A stretch of 64,000 nt of DNA from Bordetella sp. BOR01 (GTDB taxonomy: Bacteria > Pseudomonadota > Gammaproteobacteria > Burkholderiales > Burkholderiaceae_B), in the NCBI RefSeq assembly GCF_019218885.1, contig NZ_JAHUWT010000003.1:434001-498000 (forward strand), given 5' to 3'. Made by a program: the position numbers and the translations under genes. The notes beneath the pieces are model-generated. The model was not told the origin of the DNA. It worked only from the letters and a program-made list of their open reading frames with translations, and searched no databases. Of the stretch, positions 44,041 to 57,720 are shown piece by piece (the first letter of the stretch is position 1; every line of letters starts with the position of its first letter).

Positions 44041-46098
44041 TTACTTCTGCAGCAACGCCTTCAGCATGCCCAGGCGCTCTTTGGGGCTCATGGCGCGGGT
44101 GGCTTCGTCTTCTTGCACGCGGACATCGCCCAGGCCCATTTCCTCGATGAAGCGCGAGGGCTCGCGCACCATGTCCTCGCGGGCGCGCCGGCGTTTCTTG
44201 CACCAGCTCAGGTTCAGGCTGCGCTGCGCGCGCGTGATGCCGACGTACATCAGGCGCCGCTCTTCCTGGATGCGGATGGCCAGGTTCTCGGCCGCCCGCG
44301 CCGGATCGCCGTCTTCGTCATCCTTGCCCAGGTGCGGCAGCAGGCCTTCTTCCACGCCAGCCAGGTACACGTGCGGGTACTCCAGCCCCTTGGAGGCATG
44401 CAGCGTCGACAGCTTCACCGCGTCGGGCTCTTCTTCTTCGCCACGCTCGAGCATGGTGATCAGCGCCACGTGCTGCACCAGGTCGAACAGCGACATGCCG
44501 TCTTCTTCGGCCTTGCGCTTGAGCCAGCCGGTCAGTTCCAGCACGTTTTCCCAACGCGTCTGGGCCGGCTTTTCTTCCAGCATGTCATACAGATAGCGCT
44601 CGTACTGGATCGCCCCCAGCATGTCGTCCAGGATGGCGCCGGCCGGCTCGGCCGAGCCGCTGCCATCGGTGCGGCCGCGGCCGGCCCGCCACTGGATGCG
44701 GCGGATGTATTCGGCAAAGGTACGCAGCGACTCGAGTTGGCGCGGCTGCAGCAGGCTTTCCAGCCCCGATTCCGCCACGGCGGCCAGCAGCGAGACCTCG
44801 CGCTGGGCCGCATACTGGCCCAGCACCTGCAAAGTGGCCTGGCCGATACCGCGCTTGGGCGTGGTGGCCGCCCGGATGAAGGCCGGGTCGTCGTCGTCGT
44901 TGGCGACCAGGCGCAGATAGGCCAGGATATCGCGCACTTCGGCCTTGTCGAAGAAGCTTTGGCCACCGGCGATGGTGTACGGGATTTTCAAGTTGCGCAG
45001 CGCCTGCTCAAGAATGCGCGACTGGTGGTTGCCGCGATACAGGATGGCGAAGTCTTTCCATTGCGCCTGCCGCTCGAAGCGGGCCGCCGAGATCTTCATG
45101 GCGATCGACTGGGCCTCGTGCTCGTCGCTGTCCATGGGCGACACCAGGATGGGCTCGCCCACGCCCAGGTCCGACCACAGCTTCTTGTCGAACAGCTTGG
45201 GATTCTTTTCGATGACTGTGTTGGCCGCCGCCAGGATGCGCTGCACCGAGCGGTAATTCTGTTCCAGCTTGATCAGCTTCAGTTGCGGGTAGTCGGTGGT
45301 GAGCTTGGCCAGGTTCTCGATGGTGGCGCCGCGCCAGGCGTAGATGGCCTGGTCGTCATCGCCCACCGCCGTGAACATGGCCCGGTCGCCGCACAGCAAC
45401 TGCACCAGCCGGTACTGGCACACGTTGGTGTCCTGGTATTCGTCCACCAGCAGATAGCGCACGCGGTTCTGCCAGCGGGTGCGTACGGCTTCGTTGCTTT
45501 CCAGCAGTTGCGCGGGAATGCGGATCAGGTCGTCGAAATCCACTGCCTGGTAGGCAGCCAGGGTGGCACTGTAGTTGCGATACACGTGCGCCGCCTCGAC
45601 CTCGCCCGGTGTGGCAGCGGTACGCGCCGCGTCGTCGGGGCTGAGCAGCCCGTTCTTCCACAGCGAAATGATCGACTGCACGCTGCGCAGCCGGCCGCGG
45701 TCGGTGGTGGCCAGCAGTTCCTGGATGATGGCCATGGCGTCGTCCGCGTCCAGGATGGAGAACTGCGGCTTCAGCCCGGCGTGGCGTGCCTCTTCGCGCA
45801 GCAGCTTGACGCCCAGCGAATGAAAGGTGCTGATGGTCAGCCCCTTGGCCAGCTTGCGGTCAACCAGCGTCTTGACGCGCTCGTCCATCTCGCGCGCCGC
45901 CTTGTTGGTGAAGGTCAGCGCCACCACGTTGCGGCCCATGTAGCCGCACTCGCGCAACAGGTAGGCGATTTTCTGCGTGATGACGCGCGTCTTGCCGCTG
46001 CCGGCGCCCGCCAGCACCAGGCAAGGGCCGTCCAGGTACAGGACGGCTTCTTTCTGGGCGGGATTGAGGCCGTGGCCGATGGGTGCGCTGTCGGACAT
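44041..46098 (-). CDS. rep: ATP-dependent DNA helicase Rep (UvrD/PcrA superfamily 1A)
   Basis: A 685-aa 3'-5' helicase. In order it has AGAGSGKT (Walker A), TISTFHSLG, VDEYQDT, GDDDQAIYAWRGA, LEQNYRS, STLHASKGLE and VGITRAQ, all seven SF1 motifs. It displaces proteins and restarts forks. Length and the C-terminus fit Rep rather than the longer UvrD; PcrA/UvrD function cannot be fully excluded. It lies 53 bases after priA on the same strand, linking two replication-restart genes. Confidence 0.9.
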   Translation of the reverse strand: MSDSAPIGHGLNPAQKEAVLYLDGPCLVLAGAGSGKTRVITQKIAYLLRECGYMGRNVVALTFTNKAAREMDERVKTLVDRKLAKGLTISTFHSLGVKLLREEARHAGLKPQFSILDADDAMAIIQELLATTDRGRLRSVQSIISLWKNGLLSPDDAARTAATPGEVEAAHVYRNYSATLAAYQAVDFDDLIRIPAQLLESNEAVRTRWQNRVRYLLVDEYQDTNVCQYRLVQLLCGDRAMFTAVGDDDQAIYAWRGATIENLAKLTTDYPQLKLIKLEQNYRSVQRILAAANTVIEKNPKLFDKKLWSDLGVGEPILVSPMDSDEHEAQSIAMKISAARFERQAQWKDFAILYRGNHQSRILEQALRNLKIPYTIAGGQSFFDKAEVRDILAYLRLVANDDDDPAFIRAATTPKRGIGQATLQVLGQYAAQREVSLLAAVAESGLESLLQPRQLESLRTFAEYIRRIQWRAGRGRTDGSGSAEPAGAILDDMLGAIQYERYLYDMLEEKPAQTRWENVLELTGWLKRKAEEDGMSLFDLVQHVALITMLERGEEEEPDAVKLSTLHASKGLEYPHVYLAGVEEGLLPHLGKDDEDGDPARAAENLAIRIQEERRLMYVGITRAQRSLNLSWCKKRRRAREDMVREPSRFIEEMGLGDVRVQEDEATRAMSPKERLGMLKALLQK

Positions 46099-46151
46099 GA
46101 GGGCTAGGATCTGTTCACACTAAAAGGAGCCACGCATCGCATGAGCAGGGC

Positions 46152-48239
46152 CTAGATTTCAAGGGGGTCTACTTCCAATTGCCAGCGCACGCGGGCTTCT
46201 GCCGCCATGGCGGGCAGGTAGGCCGACCACGCGGCCAGAAAGCCCTGCAAGGCAGGCCGGCTGTTACTTTCCAGCAGCAATTGCGCACGCTCGATATTGG
46301 CAACGCGCACCACGCGCAAGGGTACTGGATCGTACAGGGTCAGCGCCGAAACGCCAGGAAAATCGCTATCGGCCGCCAGCGCGCGCGCCTGCTGCAGGAA
46401 CGCCAGCGCCTGCGCCAGCTCGCGCGCCTCTGAGGTCAACAGGGCCTGGTAGGCAAACGGCGGCAGGCCGGTGGTCTCGCGCTCTTCGAGCGCATGGCGG
46501 GCAAAGCCGGCGTAGTCGTGGCGCAGCAATGCCTGGTAGATGTGCTGTTCAGGGTAGCCGGTCTGGATCAGCACTTCGCCGCCGCTGCCGTGGCGGCCGG
46601 CCCGCCCCGCCACCTGCATCAATTGGGCGAACAGCCGCTCGGGCGCGCGAAAATCGTGCGCGAACAGCATCGAGTCGGCGTTAAGCACGCCCACCAGGCC
46701 CAGGCGTGCGAAATCGTGTCCCTTGGCCACCATCTGGGTGCCCACCAGGATGTCGACCTCGCCCGCATGCACGGCGGCGAACAGGGTTTGCGCACTGCCC
46801 TTGCGGCGGGTACTGTCGGCATCGATACGCGAGATACGCGCCTGCGGGAACAATTCGGCCAGGTGCTCTTCGACCCGCTGCGTGCCACGCCCCATGGGCT
46901 CCAGGTCCTGGTCGCCGCATTCCGGGCAGGCACGCGGCACCGGCGCCTGGTAGCCGCAATGGTGGCAATGCAGGCGATGGCCATGGCCCGTGGTTCGATG
47001 CAGCACGGTAAACGCCGAACAGCGCGGACAATGGCTGACCCATGCGCACGACGCACAATGCAGCACCGGCGCGTAACCGCGGCGATTCAGGAACACCAGC
47101 GATTGTTCGCCGCGTTCCAGCCGCTGGCCGATGGCCTCGGTCAGTTGCGGCGACATGCCCTGGCGCATGGCCAGGCGGCGCGTATCGATCAGCCGGATCG
47201 CCGGCAGGGTGCTGACCCGCGCCCGGCCCGGTAGCGCCAGGCGCAGGTAATGGCCGCGTGTTGCATGGTGCCAGCTTTCCAGCGACGGGGTGGCCGAGCC
47301 CAGCAGCACCGGGATATCCAGGTCGCGTGCCCGCCATACCGCCAGGTCGCGTGCCGAATAGCGCAGGCCTTCCTGCTGCTTATACGAGGCATCGTGCTCT
47401 TCGTCGACCACGATCAGGCCCAGTTCGGACAGCGGCGCAAAGATGGCCATGCGAGTGCCCAGCAGCATGCGTGCCTGCCCGCGCTGCGCGCGCGCCCAGG
47501 CCTGCAGGCGTTCGCCGTCGGACAAGCCGCTGTGCAGCACGGCCAGGCCGTCGGCGCCCAGCACGGATTCCAGGCGCTTGCGCAATGCGCCTTCCAGTTG
47601 CGGCGTCAGGTTGATCTCGGGCACCAGCAGCAGCACCTGGCGGCCCGCGGCCAGTACACGCTGCGCGACATGCAGGTAGACCTCGGTCTTGCCGCTGCCC
47701 GTCACGCCATGCAGCAGCACCGGCTTGAAGCCTGCCACGGCCGCTACGGCCTCGACGGCCGCGAGCTGGTCGGCATTGAGTTCGGGGGCCTGGTCGGGCA
47801 CAGTGGCAACGGACGTGTCCGCGGCTTTTGCCTTGCGCGCCTCCAGGCGGGCCACCGGCCCCTGTCCCGACCGCTTGCCCTGGTAAGCCGAGGGCTTGCG
47901 CAACGGCGGCGGCATGGCCGGCAGCATCACTTCGCCCAGCGGCCGTTGGTAGTAGTCGGCCGCAAAGCGTGCCAGGCGCAGCCAGTCGACCGGCAAAGGC
48001 GGCAGGTCTTGCAGCACTTGCTCGATATCGCGCACCTGGGCAGCATCGACCGCCGGGCCCTCGGGATTGTCCACCACCACCCCGATCAGCTTGCGGCGCC
48101 CGAACGGCACGATGACGCGCGTGCCGACCGGCACCGGGGCCTGGGCGCGGTAGTCGAAGGGACCGGGCAGCGGAACGTCCAGCGCCACACGCACCCAGGC
48201 ATCCATGCGCGGACCGATGCCCTCGGAATCGTCAGGCAT
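46152..48239 (-). CDS. priA: Primosomal protein N' (replication restart helicase PriA)
   Basis: A 695-aa helicase. The N-terminal DNA-binding domain (about 1-110) is followed by the helicase core with GVTGSGKTEVY, VDEEHD and SATPSLES motifs and the zinc-binding cysteines CASCAWVSHCPRCS ... CHHCGY ... CPECGDQ. It reloads the replisome at collapsed forks. A second start 12 codons downstream (MDAWVRVALDV) is closer to the usual PriA N-terminus. It is preceded by a 349-base intergenic region after hemE. Confidence 0.95.
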   Translation of the reverse strand: MPDDSEGIGPRMDAWVRVALDVPLPGPFDYRAQAPVPVGTRVIVPFGRRKLIGVVVDNPEGPAVDAAQVRDIEQVLQDLPPLPVDWLRLARFAADYYQRPLGEVMLPAMPPPLRKPSAYQGKRSGQGPVARLEARKAKAADTSVATVPDQAPELNADQLAAVEAVAAVAGFKPVLLHGVTGSGKTEVYLHVAQRVLAAGRQVLLLVPEINLTPQLEGALRKRLESVLGADGLAVLHSGLSDGERLQAWARAQRGQARMLLGTRMAIFAPLSELGLIVVDEEHDASYKQQEGLRYSARDLAVWRARDLDIPVLLGSATPSLESWHHATRGHYLRLALPGRARVSTLPAIRLIDTRRLAMRQGMSPQLTEAIGQRLERGEQSLVFLNRRGYAPVLHCASCAWVSHCPRCSAFTVLHRTTGHGHRLHCHHCGYQAPVPRACPECGDQDLEPMGRGTQRVEEHLAELFPQARISRIDADSTRRKGSAQTLFAAVHAGEVDILVGTQMVAKGHDFARLGLVGVLNADSMLFAHDFRAPERLFAQLMQVAGRAGRHGSGGEVLIQTGYPEQHIYQALLRHDYAGFARHALEERETTGLPPFAYQALLTSEARELAQALAFLQQARALAADSDFPGVSALTLYDPVPLRVVRVANIERAQLLLESNSRPALQGFLAAWSAYLPAMAAEARVRWQLEVDPLEI

Positions 48240-48588
48240 GGGCGGCGGGAACGAAAAGCAGGCTGAAGGGCATGGACAAGTTAAAGTGAATTCTTGGTTT
48301 TGCAGCTAAGAGATTGTCAGGCTGGACTGAAATGCCAGATCCACAGCTGCCTGTGGATAACTTTGGGGAAAACACCCAACAACCTTGCTCGATGTCAAGA
48401 CGAATAGCGTCCCGGATTGCACCGAGGCGCCAATTCACCTTTATTTTCTTTTTATATTCATATAGTTATAAACATTTTCCAGAATCGCTGCCAGCTACTT
48501 GGGGTTATCCCGACTTGTCTCGCTACTGTGCACAAGTCGGTTCACGAAGTACGCGGGCAGCGCCTCTGGCGTGAAAGCGGACACTTAC
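48240..48588. other. AT-rich intergenic region with DnaA-like boxes between hemE and priA
   Basis: A 349-base gap. A perfect DnaA box (TTATCCACA on the minus strand) lies at 48352-48360, one-mismatch sites are at 48466-48474 (TTATAAACA) and 48527-48535 (TTGTGCACA on the minus strand), and an unusually AT-rich stretch (about 48432-48478) lies between them. It must also hold the priA promoter. The content resembles a small origin-like or DnaA-responsive region; no origin function is shown. Confidence 0.5.
48352..48360 (-). promoter_or_regulatory. DnaA-box-like site
   Basis: TGTGGATAA on the plus strand, TTATCCACA on the minus strand: a perfect consensus. It lies 113 bases upstream of the priA start, so it may regulate priA expression. 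Confidence 0.45.
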
Positions 48589-49662
48589 TTAGGCGTGCAT
48601 GGCGCGGCTGTAGGCGTGCACTTCGTCGACCAATTCGGTGACGGCTTCGGGTGGGGTGTATTGCGAGATGCCGTGCCCCAGATTGAACACATGGCCGCCG
48701 CGGCCCGCCGGCCCGAACGCATCCAGCGTGCGGCGCGCCTCGGCGCGTATGGCATTGGCGCCGCCGAACAGCGTCATGGGGTCCAGGTTGCCTTGCAGGG
48801 CCACGCCATCGCCGGTGCGCAGCCGCGCCTGGCCCAGGCTCACCGTCCAGTCCAGGCCCACGGCATCGCAACCGCAGCCGGCAATGGCTTCCAGCCACTG
48901 CCCGCCGCCCTTGGTGAACACGATGACAGGCACGCGGCGGCCCTGGTGTTCGCGCGTAAGCCCGTCCACCACCTTGCGGGTGTAGGCCAGCGAGAATTGC
49001 TGGAACAGCCCGTCGGCCAATACGCCGCCCCAGCTGTCGAACAGCATCACGGCCTGGGCTCCCGCCTGGATCTGCGCGTTCAGGTATTGCAGCGTGGCCT
49101 GCGCGTTGATCTCGAGAATGCGGTGCAGCAAATCGGGCCGGGAATACAGCAAGGTCTTGATGAGACGGTAATCGTCGCTGCCGCGGCCTTCGACCATGTA
49201 GCAGGCGATGGTCCAGGGGCTGCCGGCAAAGCCGATCAGCGGCACCCTGCCGTCGAGTTCGCGCCGGATGACCGACACGGCATCGAATACGTAGCGCAGC
49301 GATTCCATGTCGGGCACCGACAGGCGGGCCACATCGTCTTCGGTACGCACGGGCCGCGCAAAGCGCGGGCCTTCGCCGGGCGCGAAATCCAGCCCCAGGC
49401 CCATGGCATGCGGCACGGTAAGGATGTCGGAAAACAGGATGGCCGCATCCAGGTCGTAGCGCGCCAAGGGCTGCAACGTGACTTCTGCGGCGTAGTCGGG
49501 ATTCTGCGCCAGCCCCATGAATGAGCCAGCGCGCGCGCGCGTGGCGTTGTATTCGGGCAGGTAGCGCCCAGCCTGGCGCATCAGCCAGATGGGGGTATAG
49601 GGGACGGGTTCGCGCAGCAAGGCGCGCAGGAACACGTCGTTCTTCAGGGGGGCAGCGGACAC
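48589..49662 (-). CDS. hemE: Uroporphyrinogen decarboxylase
   Basis: A 357-aa TIM-barrel enzyme of haem biosynthesis, converting uroporphyrinogen III to coproporphyrinogen III. It has the conserved [13 protein letters not shown] (porphyrin-binding Arg), [15 protein letters not shown] (with the catalytic Asp), [13 protein letters not shown] and [14 protein letters not shown] signatures. No targeting sequence, so it is cytoplasmic. It follows the Fis-type regulator on the same strand and is followed by priA; this order is typical of Bordetella-like genomes. Confidence 0.97.
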   Translation of the reverse strand: MSAAPLKNDVFLRALLREPVPYTPIWLMRQAGRYLPEYNATRARAGSFMGLAQNPDYAAEVTLQPLARYDLDAAILFSDILTVPHAMGLGLDFAPGEGPRFARPVRTEDDVARLSVPDMESLRYVFDAVSVIRRELDGRVPLIGFAGSPWTIACYMVEGRGSDDYRLIKTLLYSRPDLLHRILEINAQATLQYLNAQIQAGAQAVMLFDSWGGVLADGLFQQFSLAYTRKVVDGLTREHQGRRVPVIVFTKGGGQWLEAIAGCGCDAVGLDWTVSLGQARLRTGDGVALQGNLDPMTLFGGANAIRAEARRTLDAFGPAGRGGHVFNLGHGISQYTPPEAVTELVDEVHAYSRAMHA

Positions 49663-49767
49663 GACTATCCTTCGGAAACGGAAGCCGTGATTTTACCCTT
49701 CGTGGAAGGCATCGGCCCCGACGCGCAACAAGCCGTGCGCGAGCCCTTCGGGCCGAGCGGGCTGCGG

Positions 49768-50562
49768 CTAGCCCGTTGCGTCGGGGCGGGGGCCGGCCCC
49801 ACTGCGATAAGGCGTGGCATCGATGCGATGCTTGCGCATCAGCGCCCAGAACGCTCGCCGGTGCTTACTGGACGCGCGTGCCGCCTGGGCTACGTTGCCG
49901 GCATGGCGCGACAATGCCCGGCGCAGGTATTCGCGCTCGAAGCCGTCGACCATGCGGGCCTTGGCCTGCTGGAAGGGTTCGTCGGCCTGGGTGGCCTCTA
50001 GCGCGTGCAAGGCGGCCAGGGCCGATTCAAGGCGGGCCCGTGTGCTTGCCCGGCGCGGGCCTGGCCGGGCGCCATACGACAGCACGGGTTCGCGCACCCC
50101 GCAGGGTGCGCCGGCGGGGCCGCCCGTGCCGCCCTGCGCTGCCGCCGGCAAGGCTGCGCGGCGCAGGCGCACCAGGCGGGCGCGTAGTTCATCAAGGCAA
50201 ACCGGCGCGCGGACGAAGTCGGCTGCGCCCAATGCCAGCAGGTCCAGGATGGCGGGTGCGGTAATGTCGAACACCAAGGCCACCAATGGCGTACGCGGTT
50301 CGCCGCCGGCATTGGCCAATACCGTGCGTACCCAAGACAGCGAAGCGGGCGCCACCGGTACGACGCAGCCGTCGAAGCGCCGCAGTGCCAACCGCGCCCG
50401 CGCCAGCAGCCGGGTGTCGGGCGCCCCGGGCGCCAGTTCGGACAGTTGCTGGGCATGTAGCCGCACGCGGCCCAGTTGGCCGTGATGGCTGTTCACCCAA
50501 TTTTGTACCCAGGCTTCATGGCCGGGGGTCATCAGCACAGCGCAATCAAGTGTTTCCCGCAA
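49768..50562 (-). CDS. Fis-type DNA-binding protein with degenerate receiver domain
   Basis: About 264 aa from a TTG start at 50562, which has AGGAG eight bases upstream; an ATG at 50532 or a TTG at 50631 are alternatives. The N-terminal half resembles a receiver: PLVALVFDITAPAILDLLALGAADFVRAPVCLDELRARL matches its second half, with Arg for the usual Lys, and the phosphorylated Asp is not seen (FDGCVVPVAP). The C-terminus is a Fis-like helix-turn-helix (FEREYLRRALSRHAGNVAQAARASSKHRRAFWALMRKH). It has no AAA+ domain, so it is not a sigma-54 activator. Located between the atp operon and hemE. Confidence 0.75.
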   Translation of the reverse strand: MRETLDCAVLMTPGHEAWVQNWVNSHHGQLGRVRLHAQQLSELAPGAPDTRLLARARLALRRFDGCVVPVAPASLSWVRTVLANAGGEPRTPLVALVFDITAPAILDLLALGAADFVRAPVCLDELRARLVRLRRAALPAAAQGGTGGPAGAPCGVREPVLSYGARPGPRRASTRARLESALAALHALEATQADEPFQQAKARMVDGFEREYLRRALSRHAGNVAQAARASSKHRRAFWALMRKHRIDATPYRSGAGPRPDATG

Positions 50563-50595
50563 GTCAGGCTCCTGGATACGTACGCAAGAAATGAA

Positions 50596-50607
50596 AGCGT
50601 ACGCTTC
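50596..50607. promoter_or_regulatory. Perfect palindrome AAGCGTACGCTT
   Basis: A 12-base perfect palindrome (with flanking G/C it reads GAAAGCGTACGCTTC), 34-45 bases upstream of the chosen TTG start of the Fis-type gene. It may be an autoregulatory site. If the more upstream TTG is the true start it would be coding. Confidence 0.4.
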
Positions 50608-50696
50608 AGGGCACCCCAGCGATATCCGCAATTGTCGCGCTGCGGCTTATACGGATACGGCTGCCGGCGGGACGCCAACTGTGCTTGGCGGGCACA

Positions 50697-50722
50697 TGAA
50701 AAAAGGCGGCCATGGCCGCCTT
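50697..50722 (-). terminator. Rho-independent terminator of the atp operon
   Basis: A perfect 20-base palindrome AAGGCGGCCATGGCCGCCTT (50703-50722) followed on the minus strand by a run of Ts (plus-strand As at 50699-50704). It lies 55 bases after the atpC stop and should end the operon transcript before the Fis-type gene on the same strand. Confidence 0.9.
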
Positions 50723-50777
50723 CGGGTGGCGTACGCGCCGAGCATGGCCCGGCGCGCCGCGGTACTGCTTGCTGCTG

Positions 50778-51203
50778 TCAGTGCGTGTTGCGCGTCTGGC
50801 GCAGCTTGCGGGCTGCGATAGCCTGGGCTGCCAACATGGCCAGCTCGGCTTCGACGACCGCGATGTCGGCCTTGTCCTTGGTATTGCGCAAGGCCTCTTC
50901 GGCTTTCTCGCGTGCTGCCACGGCACGGGCTTCGTCCAGGTCGGCGGCACGGATGGCCGTATCGGCCAGCACCGTGACCATGCCCGGCTGCACTTCCAGG
51001 ATGCCCCCGGCGACGAAGATGTTTTCCTCGCCTCCATCGGCACGGACGATCTTGACCGTCCCGGGGCGTATGCGCGAAATCAGCGGGGTATGGCCGGGCA
51101 GTATGCCCAGCTCGCCCGCTTCGCCAGGCAGCGTCACGAACTTCGCCTCACCGGCGAAGATTGCTTCTTCTGCACTGACGACATCCACTTGCAGGGTAGC
51201 CAT
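50778..51203 (-). CDS. atpC: ATP synthase F1 subunit epsilon
   Basis: A 141-aa subunit with the N-terminal beta-barrel ([39 protein letters not shown]) and the C-terminal helical pair (residues about 95-135). It couples gamma to the c-ring and inhibits ATP hydrolysis. Last structural gene of the leftward operon, ten bases after atpD, followed by a strong terminator. AAGGAT precedes the ATG. Confidence 0.97.
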   Translation of the reverse strand: MATLQVDVVSAEEAIFAGEAKFVTLPGEAGELGILPGHTPLISRIRPGTVKIVRADGGEENIFVAGGILEVQPGMVTVLADTAIRAADLDEARAVAAREKAEEALRNTKDKADIAVVEAELAMLAAQAIAARKLRQTRNTH

Positions 51204-51212
51204 ATGAAATCC

Positions 51213-53562
<2,350 letters not shown>

Positions 53563-53609
53563 TGCGCTTTCCTGTTGTAACGGCTTGGCGGGATGCGGCC
53601 GGGGCTCGC

Positions 53610-53630
53610 CCCGCCCTACCGTAGGGCGGG
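53610..53630. repeat. Palindrome between atpA and atpG
   Basis: CCCGCCCTAC - C - GTAGGGCGGG, perfect 10-base arms, in the 99-base gap between atpA and atpG. It resembles the short intergenic REP-like hairpins common in high-GC proteobacteria and could slow decay of the upstream atpA message. Confidence 0.6.
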
Positions 53631-53661
53631 CGCCAGGCCCGCCACTACGCCAGACATTGCC

Positions 53662-55203
<1,542 letters not shown>

Positions 55204-55242
55204 ATTGACTCCTGGAATCCTGTTTGTCTGGCCGTGCGCGCG

Positions 55243-55782
55243 TCAGGCGGCCAGCGTATCCCGCAAGCGGGCCAATTGGGCTTGTACGGAAGTATCGAGC
55301 ACCTGGTCGCCGACCGCCACGCGCACGCCGCCGATAAGCGACTTGTCGACGGTGACGCTGGGCTTGAGCTTGAGACCGAACTTGGTTTCTAGCGCATCGA
55401 CCAGTTCTTTGACCTGGGCATCGCTGAGCTCGAACGCGCTGGTGATTTCCGCCTGCGCCGTGCCTTCGTGGTGATTCTGCAGCGCGACGAATTGCTTGGC
55501 GATGATGGGCAGCAACAGCAGCCGGTCGTTGGCCACCAGCAGTTCGATGAAATTGCGGACGGCTTGGGGCAACTGGGCCTGGATCAGGCCAGTGAACAGC
55601 TCGGCGCGCTGCGCATCGCCCAGGCGCGGATCGGACATCGCTTCGCGCACGTCGGGTTGAGCGGCCACGTGGGCCAGCTCGCCGATCAGGTCGGCCCAGG
55701 CCGGCAAGCCGGCCTTGTCGTCGCGAGCCGCGCTGAAAAGCGCCTCGGCATAGGGCCTGGCGACAGTGGAAAGTTCAGCCAT
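55243..55782 (-). CDS. atpH: ATP synthase F1 subunit delta
   Basis: A 179-aa peripheral-stalk subunit with the N-terminal helical domain ([15 protein letters not shown]) and the conserved C-terminal [31 protein letters not shown]. It links the b-dimer to the top of F1. 12 bases after atpF. Confidence 0.97.
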   Translation of the reverse strand: MAELSTVARPYAEALFSAARDDKAGLPAWADLIGELAHVAAQPDVREAMSDPRLGDAQRAELFTGLIQAQLPQAVRNFIELLVANDRLLLLPIIAKQFVALQNHHEGTAQAEITSAFELSDAQVKELVDALETKFGLKLKPSVTVDKSLIGGVRVAVGDQVLDTSVQAQLARLRDTLAA

Positions 55783-55794
55783 GGCGTTCCCGGA

Positions 55795-56265
55795 TTAAAG
55801 CTGCGCCTTGAGCTGGTTGAGCAGCTCGGCGTGGGCGCGGGCGTCAACCTCGCGCTTGAGGATCTGTTCAGCACCCTTGACAGCCAGCGCGGCGACGTCG
55901 TCGCGCAGCGTATCACGGGCACGCTGGACTTCCTGCGCAGCATCCTGCGCCGCCTGGGCGACGATGCGGGCGCGTTCAGATTCAGCTTCGCGGCGAGCCT
56001 GCTCGATCAGCGAGGCGGCTTGCTTTTCGGCCTCGATGATGCGGGCATGGTTCTCGGATTTGGCAGAAGCCTCGATCAGACTGACGCGCGCTTGGGCTTG
56101 GGCCAGATCGGCCTTGCCCTTCTCGGCGGCGGCCAGGCCGTCGGCGATTTTTTGGCGGCGCTCGTCCATCGCCTTCGTCAGGGGCGGCCACACGAATTTC
56201 ATCGTGAACCAGCCCAGAACGAAGAACACGAGCATCTGGAAAAAGATCGTCGCGTTCAGATTCAC
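55795..56265 (-). CDS. atpF: ATP synthase Fo subunit b
   Basis: A 156-aa subunit. A GTG start at 56265, directly after AAAGGAAC, gives the standard [27 protein letters not shown] membrane anchor; an upstream in-frame ATG at 56304 would add 13 unrelated residues. The rest is a long coiled-coil rich in Ala, Glu and Arg. It forms the peripheral stalk. Confidence 0.96.
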   Translation of the reverse strand: MNLNATIFFQMLVFFVLGWFTMKFVWPPLTKAMDERRQKIADGLAAAEKGKADLAQAQARVSLIEASAKSENHARIIEAEKQAASLIEQARREAESERARIVAQAAQDAAQEVQRARDTLRDDVAALAVKGAEQILKREVDARAHAELLNQLKAQL

Positions 56266-56371
56266 GGTCGTTCCTTTAACACCTTGCGGCCCCGGACGCA
56301 CCAAAGGCGTCGCGGAGCACTCGATACTTTGCCGACCTGCAGCGTAGGGATTTCGCTACCGCCGGCGTCAA

Positions 56372-56393
56372 GCCCGCCATTGCGCAGGCGGGC
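56372..56393. repeat. Hairpin between atpE and atpF
   Basis: GCCCGCC - 8 bases - GGCGGGC just after the atpE stop in a 148-base gap. Because subunit c is needed in about tenfold excess over the others, a 3' stabilising hairpin here is biologically plausible; translation initiation may matter more. Inferred. Confidence 0.5.
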
Positions 56394-56413
56394 GTTGCCA
56401 TGGACCGCCGGGC

Positions 56414-56683
<270 letters not shown>

Positions 56684-56770
56684 TCAAATTGTAAGAAAAC
56701 GATACTGCTTGGAATGCAAGAAAACCTTGCGCCCCGGGCGCGGGCAAGGAGCCCGCGCCAGGAATTGGGG

Positions 56771-57652
56771 TCAATGCCCTTCGTGAGCCTGGCCGATGTA
56801 CACCAGCGTCAGCATCATGAAGATGAAAGCCTGCAAGAGGACGATCAGGATGTGGAAGATGGCCCACACCGAACCGGCCAGCACGTGGCCGATGCCCAGG
56901 CCGATACTGGCCGCGTTCAGGCCTGTCCAGGCGCCGCCCAGCAGGGCGATCAGCATGAAGATGAGTTCGCCGGCGAACATGTTGCCGAACAACCGCATGC
57001 CCAGCGACACGGACTTGGCGGCGTATTCGATCAGGTTGAGCAGCAGGTTGGCGGGGGCCAGCACCACCGCGCCGATGCCATGGGCATGGAAGGGAGCGGT
57101 GAAGAGTTCTTTGACGAAACCGCCCGGGTGCTTGATCTTGATGCCGTAGTAGAACATCAGCAGCAGCACGCCCAGCGACATGCCCATGGGCACGTTCAGG
57201 TCGGCGGTGGGCAGAATGCGGTGGTAGTACAGGACGTCGCCGTGATGGGCGCCCAGGCCGGTCCAGCGCCACAGCGAGGGCATCAGGTCGACGGGGATGA
57301 GATCGAGCGCGTTCATCAGGATGATCCAGAGGAACACGGTAAGGGCCAGCGGGGCCACGAACAGGCGGCTCTTGACGTTGGTGACGATGCCCTTGGCCTG
57401 CTCGTCGACCATGTCGACGATCATTTCGACGAAGGCCTGGAAACGGCCCGGTACGCCAGCCGAGGCACGGCGCGCAGCCAGCCAGAGAAACAGAACCACG
57501 ATCAAGCCGGTGAGGGCGGACCAGAACACCGAGTCATAGTTGATGACATTGAACTGGGCGATGACGGACTGCTTTTCGCCAATATTGTTCAAGTGCACCA
57601 GGTGATGCTGAATGTACGCGGACTGAGGCGATACGTCGCTGGCAGCAGCCAT
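56771..57652 (-). CDS. atpB: ATP synthase Fo subunit a
   Basis: A 293-aa membrane protein forming the proton half-channels. The essential Arg is in [17 protein letters not shown], and the C-terminal [26 protein letters not shown] is conserved. About five transmembrane helices. It follows atpI by 68 bases. Confidence 0.97.
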   Translation of the reverse strand: MAAASDVSPQSAYIQHHLVHLNNIGEKQSVIAQFNVINYDSVFWSALTGLIVVLFLWLAARRASAGVPGRFQAFVEMIVDMVDEQAKGIVTNVKSRLFVAPLALTVFLWIILMNALDLIPVDLMPSLWRWTGLGAHHGDVLYYHRILPTADLNVPMGMSLGVLLLMFYYGIKIKHPGGFVKELFTAPFHAHGIGAVVLAPANLLLNLIEYAAKSVSLGMRLFGNMFAGELIFMLIALLGGAWTGLNAASIGLGIGHVLAGSVWAIFHILIVLLQAFIFMMLTLVYIGQAHEGH

Positions 57653-57720
57653 TTGAACCCTACCCTGTTTGCTCTGTGGCCGGACCTTGCGAACCGACCG
57701 TTTGCATGATTTTTAAGCAG

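Noticed and set aside
43264-46107. A 947-codon plus-strand open frame
   Set aside because: It overlaps the MFS gene in another frame and lies antisense to rep; no family match.
48240-48588. The chromosome replication origin
   Set aside because: One perfect and two imperfect DnaA boxes are too few, dnaA/dnaN are absent, and whole-chromosome skew is not available.
49768-50562. A sigma-54 activator for the acyl-CoA operons
   Set aside because: It has a Fis-type helix-turn-helix but no AAA+ domain or GAFTGA loop.
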